Both the position numbers and the translations under genes were made by a program. A stretch of DNA of 6,849 nt from JAKPUX01 sp964436305 (GTDB taxonomy: Bacteria > Zhuqueibacterota > Zhuqueibacteria > Residuimicrobiales > Residuimicrobiaceae), in the NCBI GenBank assembly GCA_964436305.1, contig CAYTCI010000138.1:1-6849 (forward strand), written 5' to 3'. Each line of letters opens with the position of its first letter. The stretch's first letter is position 1. Below the pieces are notes generated by a model that was not told where the DNA came from, searched no databases, and was given only the letters and a program-made list of their open reading frames with translations. Below, piece after piece: positions 1-6,517 of this stretch.

Positions 1-1305
1 ATAACCTTGCTGCATGCGAATGGGGAAGACGGTCAGATTGCCGTTATAGCGGCCGGCGACCTGGTAGAGATAGTCCAGATCGCTGGTACGGGTGGCCAGG
101 GGTGTGAGCACCACCTTGATCTCATCGATAGCGAAGCGTTCAATCGCCTGGAGGAAGAGGTCATAGCCCTTCTGCCCGGGATCGAGCCGGCCGCTCATGA
201 CCAGGATGGGCACTTCGTCCGGCAGTCCGGTAATGCTTCCCCCCTGCCAGGTCAGGTGGCCAAAGCGTTCAGGCGGGGTGTAGCTCTCGAGCACCTGCAG
301 CAGTTCGGCCCGTTTGGCGCGCTTGATGCCGGCGATCTCCTTGCGGGTATGCTTTTCCCGGCGCGGGAAATCGGCGGAAAAGGGGAGAAAGGGGCCATTG
401 TTGATGCCATAGACGCCGCCACGCTGGAAAATGGACTGCAGGTGGGGGGCGAAATAGGCGGTATGGATCGGGTCGCGAATAAATTCGCCGGCAAAATTCT
501 CACTGACAGTGACGGTGGGGGCGTCGGCGAGCTGCAGACCGATCTCCCAGGCAGTCGCTCCTTGCGAAAGCATATGTTCGATGCGCACCCGTCGGGCGGC
601 GTCGGTGATCTGCAGCAGCTCACCGGCGGAAAAATGGTTGTCGAACGGATTGTGGATGGTGAAGAGGACGCCGCAGCCCTGCAAACGATTCTCGCACATC
701 GCCTCCTTGATGGTCAGCGCGAGCAAAGCCGTCTGCCACTCCTGGCCGTGGACGATGAGGTGATCGGACAGGCCGAGGGCGGCGAGAACAGCGGGCAGGG
801 CCTTGCAAAAGAGCAGGCTGTTTTTACGGAGCGCGGCATCGTTGGCCTCGGGCTGATCCGGAAGATAGAGGTAGGGATCGTTCAGCGGATTTTCGGCGCC
901 AAAGAAGCCCTCCGCTTTGATAAAGTACTCCATGATCCGGCCTGAGGCGGGTGCCGAAAACGGCGCTTCATAACACCAGATCTCGATCTCGACCAGCCGC
1001 TGGCCGAAGAGGACGCTGATGCGTTTGCCGGTATCCTGGAGGGGGGCTTTGGCCATAATCCGGGGATAGAGGGGCGAGATCAGAATGGCGCGTTTGAACT
1101 TGTTGGTCTCTTGCAGCCAGGGCAGGGTGTTGACGGTGACCGCGGCCAGTCCACCGCTGCGGGCAAAGCGGTTCTCGAAGGAGGCGAAAACCAGGGTGTC
1201 CAACTGCAAGGCTGTCAAACGGCTGTAGAGGCGTGCGCTCTCTTCGGCTGTGAAAAAGAGGCCCATCAAGGACCAGTCCTTGCGCCAGGTATCGAATACA
1301 GCCAC
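1..1305 (-). CDS. Glycogen/starch synthase-like glycosyltransferase (GT5), 3' end cut by window edge
   Basis: The minus strand is open from a GTG at 1305-1303 to the left edge: 435 codons without a stop. The start is supported by a GGAAGGAG ribosome binding site 6 bases upstream; an in-frame stop lies further up and no ATG lies between. The translation shows GT5 landmarks in order: RSGGLAAV near residues 49-56 (the K-x-G-G-L donor loop region), HGQEWQTALLAL near 186-197 (where GT5 has HDWH-T), FTIHNP near 215, VTVSENFAGEF near 265, GVYGINNGPF near 297, and SGRLDPGQKGYDLF near 371-384, which opens the second Rossmann domain with the conserved R and QKG. GT5 synthases transfer glucose from ADP- or UDP-glucose to alpha-1,4-glucan in the cytoplasm. 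The first ~37 residues precede the usual family N-terminus. The donor-loop Lys is Arg and the HDW motif is altered, so the substrate is uncertain. The region holding the catalytic Glu is off the window. Family confidence is high; exact function is moderate (glgA-like). Confidence 0.85.
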   Translation of the reverse strand, partial: MAVFDTWRKDWSLMGLFFTAEESARLYSRLTALQLDTLVFASFENRFARSGGLAAVTVNTLPWLQETNKFKRAILISPLYPRIMAKAPLQDTGKRISVLFGQRLVEIEIWCYEAPFSAPASGRIMEYFIKAEGFFGAENPLNDPYLYLPDQPEANDAALRKNSLLFCKALPAVLAALGLSDHLIVHGQEWQTALLALTIKEAMCENRLQGCGVLFTIHNPFDNHFSAGELLQITDAARRVRIEHMLSQGATAWEIGLQLADAPTVTVSENFAGEFIRDPIHTAYFAPHLQSIFQRGGVYGINNGPFLPFSADFPRREKHTRKEIAGIKRAKRAELLQVLESYTPPERFGHLTWQGGSITGLPDEVPILVMSGRLDPGQKGYDLFLQAIERFAIDEIKVVLTPLATRTSDLDYLYQVAGRYNGNLTVFPIRMQQGY

Positions 1306-1311
1306 AGTGTG

Positions 1312-1319
1312 CTCCTTCC
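1312..1319 (-). promoter_or_regulatory. Ribosome binding site of the glycosyltransferase gene
   Basis: On the minus strand GGAAGGAG lies 6 bases before a GTG. It fixes the start of the glycosyltransferase at 1305, which has no nearby in-frame ATG. Confidence 0.75.
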
Positions 1320-1350
1320 GGACGGGCAAAGTAGGGGAATTTGACGCCTC

Positions 1351-1378
1351 AATTTACGCTTTTTTTTCCTATTTGCAA
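1351..1378 (-). promoter_or_regulatory. Weak candidate promoter for the glycosyltransferase gene
   Basis: Read on the minus strand, TTGCAA (1378-1373) and TAAATT (1356-1351) are separated by 16 bases that include an A8 tract. Each hexamer matches the sigma-70 consensus at 4 of 6 positions. The -10 ends about 45 bases before the GTG start. This is a pattern match only, in an AT-rich region where such matches arise by chance. Confidence 0.25.
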
Positions 1379-1439
1379 TTAAATTACGTCATCCGTGCCT
1401 CCGATCGCGCAGGAAATCAAGGATCCGTGCTTTTTTTGC

Positions 1440-1468
1440 TTGCGGATTGCTTTTGCAAAAGTTATATT
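1440..1468 (+). promoter_or_regulatory. Candidate sigma-70-type promoter of the act operon
   Basis: TTGCGG (1440-1445) and TATATT (1463-1468) are separated by 17 bases. The -10 matches consensus at 5 of 6 positions and the -35 at its TTG half. Transcription would begin near 1475 and give a leader of about 70-75 bases before the actA start at 1549. A 10-bp palindrome lies in the spacer and could be an operator. Inference from pattern only. Confidence 0.4.
1451..1460. repeat. Perfect 10-bp palindrome TTTTGCAAAA in the promoter spacer
   Basis: TTTTGCAAAA equals its own reverse complement and falls between the putative -35 and -10 of the act promoter. A related TTGCAA occurs at 1373-1378 on the glycosyltransferase side. 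A dimeric regulator could bind it, but a 10-bp AT-rich palindrome can also arise by chance. Confidence 0.45.
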
Positions 1469-1532
1469 GCTCTGCGTTTGCCGCAGCTTTCCCGCATCAC
1501 TGATTTCCAAAATCGAATCCACCGCCTTTTTT

Positions 1533-1539
1533 GAGAGGA
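1533..1539 (+). promoter_or_regulatory. Ribosome binding site that sets the actA start
   Basis: GAGAGGA lies 9 bases upstream of the TTG at 1549. The only other in-frame start candidate, a TTG at 1531, has no purine-rich site upstream and overlaps this motif. This argues for initiation at 1549. Confidence 0.65.
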
Positions 1540-1548
1540 TGGACGCTC

Positions 1549-2196
1549 TTGGCTCAACTCTTCAAGCGATGGTCGAACAAACTTCCTCTGGCCCTTGTGG
1601 CCCTGGTCGTAGTAGCCCTGGCTGGAGCGATCGCCTTCTTTTCCTTCTTTGGTTCCCCGCGTTATACCGATGTCGGTTACTGTCCGCAGCAACCGGTGCC
1701 TTACAACCACGCCCTGCACGCCTGCGACCTCGGCATGGATTGCCGCTACTGCCATCACGCGATCGAAGCGGCGCCGCACGCCAATATTCCGCCCACGCAG
1801 ACCTGCATGAACTGTCATGAGCTCCTGCTGCCCGAGAGCAGCCGATTGATGCCGGTCCGGGAGAGCTGGAGCACGGCGACGCCCATCGCCTGGAACCGGG
1901 TTCATCTTCTCCCGGATTATGCCTATTTCAATCACAGCGCCCATCTGGCTGCAGGCGTGGGCTGTTCGACCTGTCATGGCAACGTCGCGCGCATGGCGGT
2001 TGTCAGGCAGGTGGCGCCGATGAGTATGGGCTGGTGCCTGGTCTGTCACCGGGATCCTGAGCCCAGCCTGCGGCCGGCCTCGGCGATCACCCTCATGGAG
2101 TGGAAGCCGGACGCCGATCAGGCCCGGTTCGCTTCGGCGCAGCGTCAGCAGAAGAAAATCAATCCGCCACAAGATTGTTCGGGATGTCACCGATGA
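1549..2196 (+). CDS. actA: ActA, membrane-anchored pentaheme cytochrome c subunit of alternative complex III
   Basis: The 215-residue product has a short basic N-terminus, one hydrophobic segment (about residues 12-34) that serves as an uncleaved signal anchor, and a periplasmic domain. Five CXXCH heme c motifs are visible: C65-H69 (CRYCH), C86-H90 (CMNCH), C139-H143 (CSTCH), C163-H167 (CLVCH) and C210-H214 (CSGCH). The last sits one residue from the C-terminus. Segments such as LGMDCRYCHH and IPPTQTCMNCH, and PMSMGWCLVCH at heme 4, are typical of ActA. In the complex it takes electrons from the ActB iron-sulfur clusters and passes them toward a soluble cytochrome or oxidase. The start is a TTG at 1549 with GAGAGGA upstream; a TTG at 1531 would add six residues. 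The stop overlaps the actB start in ATGA, so the two are probably translationally coupled. Two extra cysteines, C45 and C59, are not in heme motifs. Identification is firm from five hemes plus gene order. Confidence 0.95.
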   Translation: MAQLFKRWSNKLPLALVALVVVALAGAIAFFSFFGSPRYTDVGYCPQQPVPYNHALHACDLGMDCRYCHHAIEAAPHANIPPTQTCMNCHELLLPESSRLMPVRESWSTATPIAWNRVHLLPDYAYFNHSAHLAAGVGCSTCHGNVARMAVVRQVAPMSMGWCLVCHRDPEPSLRPASAITLMEWKPDADQARFASAQRQQKKINPPQDCSGCHR

Positions 2197-5093
2197 ACTC
2201 TTCCAGCCAAGAAAGCCGGAATCAGACTCCGGCGCCGGACCATCCTGCACAGGCCCTGCTGCAGGATTTGCCGAACCGGCGGCAGTTCTTGTCCCTTATG
2301 GGCGCTTCGCTGGCTTTGGCCGGGCTCTCCGGCTGCCGCAAGCCGGTCGACAAGATTCTGCCCTATGTCAGGGGCGTTGAAGAGCTCGTACCGGGCATTC
2401 CGGTGCCCTATGCCAGCACCATGCCGCTGGGCATCAACCCGGTCGGCGTGCTGGTTTCAACCTTCGATGGCCGTCCGACCAAGATCGAAGGGCTGGCGGG
2501 CCATCCTGCCACGGCCGGCGCCTCCGATCTCTTCATGCAGGCCGCCATCCTCGACCTCTACGATCCCGAGCGTTCGCGCAGCCCGTTGCATGGCGTCGCG
2601 CCGGCTGGCTGGGCGGATTTCCTCGCCGCCTGGAAGCAGGAGTTGGCCCTGCTGCAGAGCCGCCGCGGCGCAGGTTTTGCCCTGCTCAGCGAATCCTTTG
2701 CCTCGCCCACCCTGAGCCGGCTGCAGCAGGAGCTGACCGCCGCCCTGCCCGAGATGCTCTGGGTGACCTGGGATGCCGTCAGTGACGAAACCCTGTTGAC
2801 CGCCGCGCAGATCGCCTGCGGCCATGAGGCTTATCCTCTGGCGCATTTTGATCAGGCCGAGGTCATCCTCTGCCTGGACGCCGACCCACTCTATGGTGAG
2901 AGCGAGCACCTGCGCCACGCCCGCGGATTTGCTGCGGGCCGCCGGGTCGAGTCCACTGGCGGCCGGATGAACCGGCTCTATGTCGCCGAACCCGGCATGA
3001 CGATCACCGGCGGGGCCGCCGACCACCGACTGCCGATGGCAGCTGCAGACATGGCTCCGTTGGCCCTCGCACTGGCCGCAGAGATGGGCCGACAGGGACT
3101 GGCCCCCTTCACCGGTCTGGCCTTCCCGACGCTGCCGGATGCAGTGCAGCACTGGATCGGAGCGGTTGTCCGTGATCTGCTCGCCCACCGAGGCCGCAGC
3201 TTGATCGTTGCAGGCCGCCGGCAGCCGGTCGAGCTGCATCTGCTGCTTTATGCGCTCAATCTGTCGCTGGGCAACCTCGGCACGACGCTGGAGTTCCTGC
3301 CGCTCGAGCACGCTGCCCTGCCGAGTACATCGGCGTTAACGCATCTGACCGCCCGCATGGCCGCCGGTGAAATCACCCATCTGGCCATCCTCGGCGGCAA
3401 TCCGGTCTATGCAACACCCGCCGGCCATGAATGGGCGGCAGCCCTGGGCCAGGTAGGCTTCAGCCTGCACCTGAGTGACCGGGTGGATGAGACCTCGTCC
3501 CATGCCACCTGGCATTTGCCGGCGGCCCATTTTCTCGAAGCCTGGGGCGATGCCCGCAGCGTCGAGGGCCGGCTGAGCGCCATCCAGCCGATGATCGAGC
3601 CTCTTTTTGGCGGCCGTAGCACTGTGGAGCTGCTGGCCCTGCTGGCGCAGGCGCAGGAACGCAAGGGCTACGATCTGGTACGGGAAACCTGGCAGCAGAT
3701 TTTGCCTGCTGCTGCGTTCGAAAAATCCTGGCGTCGACTTTTGCATGACGGCGTGCATGCGGCGAATCCTCTGGTCCCGCTGCAGCCCGAGATGGCGCGT
3801 ATCCGGGCGCATCTGGCCCGCAATCCGCTGCCGGCCGCACCGGCCAATGCGATCGAGGTGGTCTTCCAGCCTTCGGCGCTTTATGACGGACGCTGGGCCA
3901 ACAACGCCTGGCTCCAGGAGCTGCCGGATCCGATCACCAAAGTGGCCTGGGACAACCCGGCGCGGATCAGCCGACGGCTGGCCGGCAAGATGGGATTGAG
4001 CGACGGCGATCTGGTGCAGATTTCGCTTTCCGGGCATACGCTGCGTTTGCCGATCTGGATCGTCCCCGGCCAGGCCGAGGGTTCGATCGTCCTGGAGCTG
4101 GGTTATGGCCGGACAAGGGCCGGCGAGGTCGGCAATGGCGTTGGATTCGACGTGACGCCCCTGCGCGGTGCTGGAGGAGAGGGTTTCGCCACCGGTGCGG
4201 CGATCGTGCCGGCAGGCGGGCGCTATGCTTTGGCCTGTGCCCAGGAGTTCGCGGGAATGGCCGGGCGTCCGCTGGTGCGGGCAGCCGATCTGACGGAGTA
4301 CCGAAAAAATCCCCGCTTCGCCCGGGAGGAGGTCGAACATCCACCCTTGCAGAACCTTTGGAAAGAGCATACCTACCAAACCGGCTATCAGTGGGGCATG
4401 GTGATCGATCTCAATGCCTGCATGGGCTGTAACGCCTGCACGATCGCCTGCCAGTGTGAGAACAACATCCCGGTTGTCGGCAAGGAGCAAGTGGCCAAGG
4501 GCAGGGAGATGCACTGGATTCGTCTCGACCGTTACTTTAACGGTAATCCTGAGGATCCGGAGATGGTACACCAGCCAGTCGCCTGTCAACACTGCGAGAA
4601 TGCGCCCTGTGAGCAGGTCTGTCCAGTCGCGGCGACCGTACACGATCATGAGGGGCTGAACGTGATGGCCTATAACCGCTGTGTGGGCACCCGCTACTGC
4701 TCCAACAACTGTCCCTACAAGGCGCGCCGTTTCAACTTTTTCGATTATACCCGGGATATGGACGAAGTCGTCAAGATGGCGCAGAATCCCGATGTGACCG
4801 TGCGCATGCGTGGCGTGATGGAAAAATGCACCTATTGCCTGCAGCGGATCACACTGGCGAAGAACAGGGCCAAACTGGCAGGACGAGCACTGGCGGATGG
4901 CGAACTCCAGACTGCCTGTCAGCAAGCCTGCCCGGCCGGGGCGATCATCTTCGGTAATTTGCTCGACCCGGCCAGTGCCGTCAGTCGCGCCCGGCTCGGC
5001 GATCGGAGTTATGCCCTGCTCGGTGAACTGAACGTGCGGCCACGCACCTTTTTTGCGGCGCGATTGCGCAACCGCAATCCCGAACTGGCGTGA
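2193..5093 (+). CDS. actB: ActB, fused molybdopterin-oxidoreductase-like and iron-sulfur subunit of alternative complex III
   Basis: The 966-residue product starts at the ATG overlapping the actA stop. Residues 28-37 (NRRQFLSLMG) form a twin-arginine motif, followed by a hydrophobic stretch and LSGC ending at C48, so it is probably Tat-exported and possibly lipidated. Residues ~55-700 resemble the molybdopterin-binding fold, with GGNPVY near 400, YDGRWANN near 565 and a dinucleotide-binding-like domain after it. In ACIII this part carries no molybdenum cofactor, and I see no N-terminal cysteine cluster of the catalytic enzymes. Residues ~725-925 are an NrfC/PsrB-like ferredoxin domain: C743/746/749/753, C798/801/806/810, C830/836/840, and C879/882 with C909/913. 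These 15 ligands fit three [4Fe-4S] plus one [3Fe-4S], as known for ActB. It conducts electrons from quinol at ActC to the ActA hemes on the periplasmic side. Confidence 0.96.
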   Translation: MNSSSQESRNQTPAPDHPAQALLQDLPNRRQFLSLMGASLALAGLSGCRKPVDKILPYVRGVEELVPGIPVPYASTMPLGINPVGVLVSTFDGRPTKIEGLAGHPATAGASDLFMQAAILDLYDPERSRSPLHGVAPAGWADFLAAWKQELALLQSRRGAGFALLSESFASPTLSRLQQELTAALPEMLWVTWDAVSDETLLTAAQIACGHEAYPLAHFDQAEVILCLDADPLYGESEHLRHARGFAAGRRVESTGGRMNRLYVAEPGMTITGGAADHRLPMAAADMAPLALALAAEMGRQGLAPFTGLAFPTLPDAVQHWIGAVVRDLLAHRGRSLIVAGRRQPVELHLLLYALNLSLGNLGTTLEFLPLEHAALPSTSALTHLTARMAAGEITHLAILGGNPVYATPAGHEWAAALGQVGFSLHLSDRVDETSSHATWHLPAAHFLEAWGDARSVEGRLSAIQPMIEPLFGGRSTVELLALLAQAQERKGYDLVRETWQQILPAAAFEKSWRRLLHDGVHAANPLVPLQPEMARIRAHLARNPLPAAPANAIEVVFQPSALYDGRWANNAWLQELPDPITKVAWDNPARISRRLAGKMGLSDGDLVQISLSGHTLRLPIWIVPGQAEGSIVLELGYGRTRAGEVGNGVGFDVTPLRGAGGEGFATGAAIVPAGGRYALACAQEFAGMAGRPLVRAADLTEYRKNPRFAREEVEHPPLQNLWKEHTYQTGYQWGMVIDLNACMGCNACTIACQCENNIPVVGKEQVAKGREMHWIRLDRYFNGNPEDPEMVHQPVACQHCENAPCEQVCPVAATVHDHEGLNVMAYNRCVGTRYCSNNCPYKARRFNFFDYTRDMDEVVKMAQNPDVTVRMRGVMEKCTYCLQRITLAKNRAKLAGRALADGELQTACQQACPAGAIIFGNLLDPASAVSRARLGDRSYALLGELNVRPRTFFAARLRNRNPELA

Positions 5094-5113
5094 ACAAACA
5101 GCAAACCCTTGAC

Positions 5114-5117
5114 AGGA
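5114..5117 (+). promoter_or_regulatory. Ribosome binding site of actC
   Basis: AGGA lies 7 bases before the GTG at 5125 and supports that non-ATG start in the 31-base gap after actB. Confidence 0.6.
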
Positions 5118-5124
5118 TACTCTC

Positions 5125-6516
5125 GTGAGCACGAGTTTACCCAAGAACGAAGACTGGATCGCAGGCCAGCCCACCTTCTCCGGCCTGACCGAACAGGTGA
5201 GCGGCCTGATCGAGCGGCCCACGCCGAAGGGATGGTATATCGCGCTGGCGGTGAGCAGCAGCCTGACCCTGTTGCTGGTGGTGCTCATCGGCTATCTGGT
5301 GCGTACCGGGATCGGCGTCTGGGGCAACAACATCCCGGTGGGTTGGGCGTGGGACATTGTCAACTTTGTCTTCTGGATCGGCATCGGTCATGCCGGCACA
5401 CTGATCTCAGCGATCCTCTTTCTGCTGCGGCAGCAGTGGCGCACCTCGATCAACCGCTTTGCCGAGGCAATGACAATTTTTGCCGTGATCTGCGCCCTGA
5501 TCTTTCCGACCATTCATGTTGGACGGGTCTGGCTGATCTACTGGCTCTTCCCGCTGCCGAACCAGATGTCGATGTGGCCCAATTTTCGCAGTCCGCTGCT
5601 CTGGGATGTCTTTGCGGTAAGCACCTATTTCACGGTCTCGCTGCTCTTCTGGTATGTCGGGCTCGTGCCCGACCTGGCCACCCTGCGCGACCGGGCCAGG
5701 AGCCGGATCAAAAAGATCACCCTGGGGATTTTCTCGCTGGGCTGGCGCGGCGGCAACCGCCAGTGGCAGCATTATGAGATGGCCTACCTCCTGCTCGCCG
5801 GCCTCTCTACCCCGCTGGTGCTCTCGGTGCACAGTGTAGTCAGCACCGATTTTGCCACCAGCATCATCCCGGGATGGCACACCACAATCTTTCCGCCCTA
5901 TTTCGTCGCAGGCGCCATCTTTTCCGGATTTGCGATGGTGACCACCCTGGCCATCATCGTGCGCAAGATCTTTAGTCTCGAGAATATCATCACCCTGCGG
6001 CATCTCGAGAACATGTGCAAAATCATGCTGCTCACCGGGCTGATGGTCGGCTACGCTTACGGCGTCGAATTCTTCATCGCCTGGTACAGCGGCAATATCT
6101 ACGAGCGCTTCACCTTTCTCAACCGTGCCTTTGGGCCCTACGCCTGGGGCTACTGGATCATGATCAGCTGCAACGTCCTGATCCCGCAGCTCTTCTGGTT
6201 CAAGAAGCTGCGCACCTCTGTGCCGGTGATGTTCGTCGCAGCCCTCCTTATCAACCTCGGGATGTGGTTCGAGCGCTTTGTCATCATCGTCTCCTCCCTC
6301 TCCCGCGACTATTTGCCCGGGGCGTGGGGCTACTACAAGCCCACCTGGGTGGATGGCGGTATACTGTTGGGCTCTTTCGGTCTCTTCTTCACGCTCTTTC
6401 TGCTCTTCGTCCGTTTTTTGCCGATCATCGCCCTCTCCGAGGTGAAGGCGATCTTGCCGCAAGCCCATGCTGCCGAGCCCGAAGCGGCGGTGCACTCCGA
6501 AACCAGGCAGGTCTGA
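5125..6516 (+). CDS. actC: ActC, NrfD-like quinol-binding membrane subunit of alternative complex III
   Basis: The 463-residue product starts at a GTG with AGGA 7 bases upstream. After a ~36-residue soluble N-terminus I count ten hydrophobic segments, near residues 37-59, 77-101, 112-130, 157-181, 217-239, 257-280, 298-320, 338-358, 366-390 and 410-436, as expected for the NrfD/PsrC family. The helices contain or border polar residues of the kind found at quinol and proton sites: H89 (GIGHAG), H131-R134 (IHVGR), D161, H236, D242 and H252. The loop MWPNFRSPLLWD (150-161) and the SVHSVVSTDFA stretch (234-244) are typical of ActC rather than of polysulfide or nitrite reductase subunits. By family knowledge it oxidises menaquinol or ubiquinol near the periplasmic face and hands electrons to ActB. 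The gene ends one base before actD. Function is firm; the exact quinone is not determinable here. Confidence 0.95.
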   Translation: MSTSLPKNEDWIAGQPTFSGLTEQVSGLIERPTPKGWYIALAVSSSLTLLLVVLIGYLVRTGIGVWGNNIPVGWAWDIVNFVFWIGIGHAGTLISAILFLLRQQWRTSINRFAEAMTIFAVICALIFPTIHVGRVWLIYWLFPLPNQMSMWPNFRSPLLWDVFAVSTYFTVSLLFWYVGLVPDLATLRDRARSRIKKITLGIFSLGWRGGNRQWQHYEMAYLLLAGLSTPLVLSVHSVVSTDFATSIIPGWHTTIFPPYFVAGAIFSGFAMVTTLAIIVRKIFSLENIITLRHLENMCKIMLLTGLMVGYAYGVEFFIAWYSGNIYERFTFLNRAFGPYAWGYWIMISCNVLIPQLFWFKKLRTSVPVMFVAALLINLGMWFERFVIIVSSLSRDYLPGAWGYYKPTWVDGGILLGSFGLFFTLFLLFVRFLPIIALSEVKAILPQAHAAEPEAAVHSETRQV

Positions 6517-6517
6517 T

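Larger units (their letters stand above)
1306..1548. other. Divergent intergenic region between the glycosyltransferase and the act operon
   Basis: These 243 bases separate two head-to-head genes and are visibly richer in A and T than the flanking coding DNA. They contain two T tracts on the plus strand (8 T at 1360-1367 and 7 T at 1431-1437), an AT-rich patch around 1371-1386, and six TTGC tetramers between 1436 and 1481. I see no convincing small gene, tRNA or stem-loop terminator here. Both transcription units should have their promoters in this stretch. Confidence 0.8.

Noticed and set aside
7..945. A 312-codon open frame on the plus strand near the left edge
   Set aside because: It is antisense to the glycosyltransferase, which has clear family motifs and a strong ribosome binding site. 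This frame starts at a TTG and shows no domain.
1360..1437. T tracts at 1360-1367 and 1431-1437 as intrinsic terminators
   Set aside because: Neither is preceded by a GC-rich hairpin, and no plus-strand gene ends upstream of them.
1539..1820. ATG at 1539 as a start in another frame just before actA
   Set aside because: The GAGAGG motif abuts this ATG with no spacing. The frame gives a low-complexity peptide overlapping the heme-binding frame, so it is a shadow.
2457..3311. A 284-codon open frame on the minus strand within actB
   Set aside because: It is antisense to the well-supported actB, has no family resemblance and no credible promoter context.
2193..4300. ActB as a catalytic molybdenum enzyme (formate dehydrogenase or polysulfide reductase type)
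   Set aside because: The N-terminal cysteine cluster motif and an evident Mo-ligand residue are absent, and the pentaheme and DUF3341 neighbours mark this as the cofactor-free ACIII subunit.
5109..5137. A consensus TTGACA just upstream of actC as an internal promoter
   Set aside because: No -10-like hexamer occurs 16-18 bases downstream; that stretch reads as coding GC-rich DNA. The bases overlap the actC ribosome binding site and the gap is only 31 bases.
3336..5288. A 650-codon open frame on the minus strand opposite actB and the start of actC
   Set aside because: It lies entirely opposite two firmly identified genes, its translation shows no recognisable domain, and long antisense frames are expected in GC-biased DNA with strong third-position preference.
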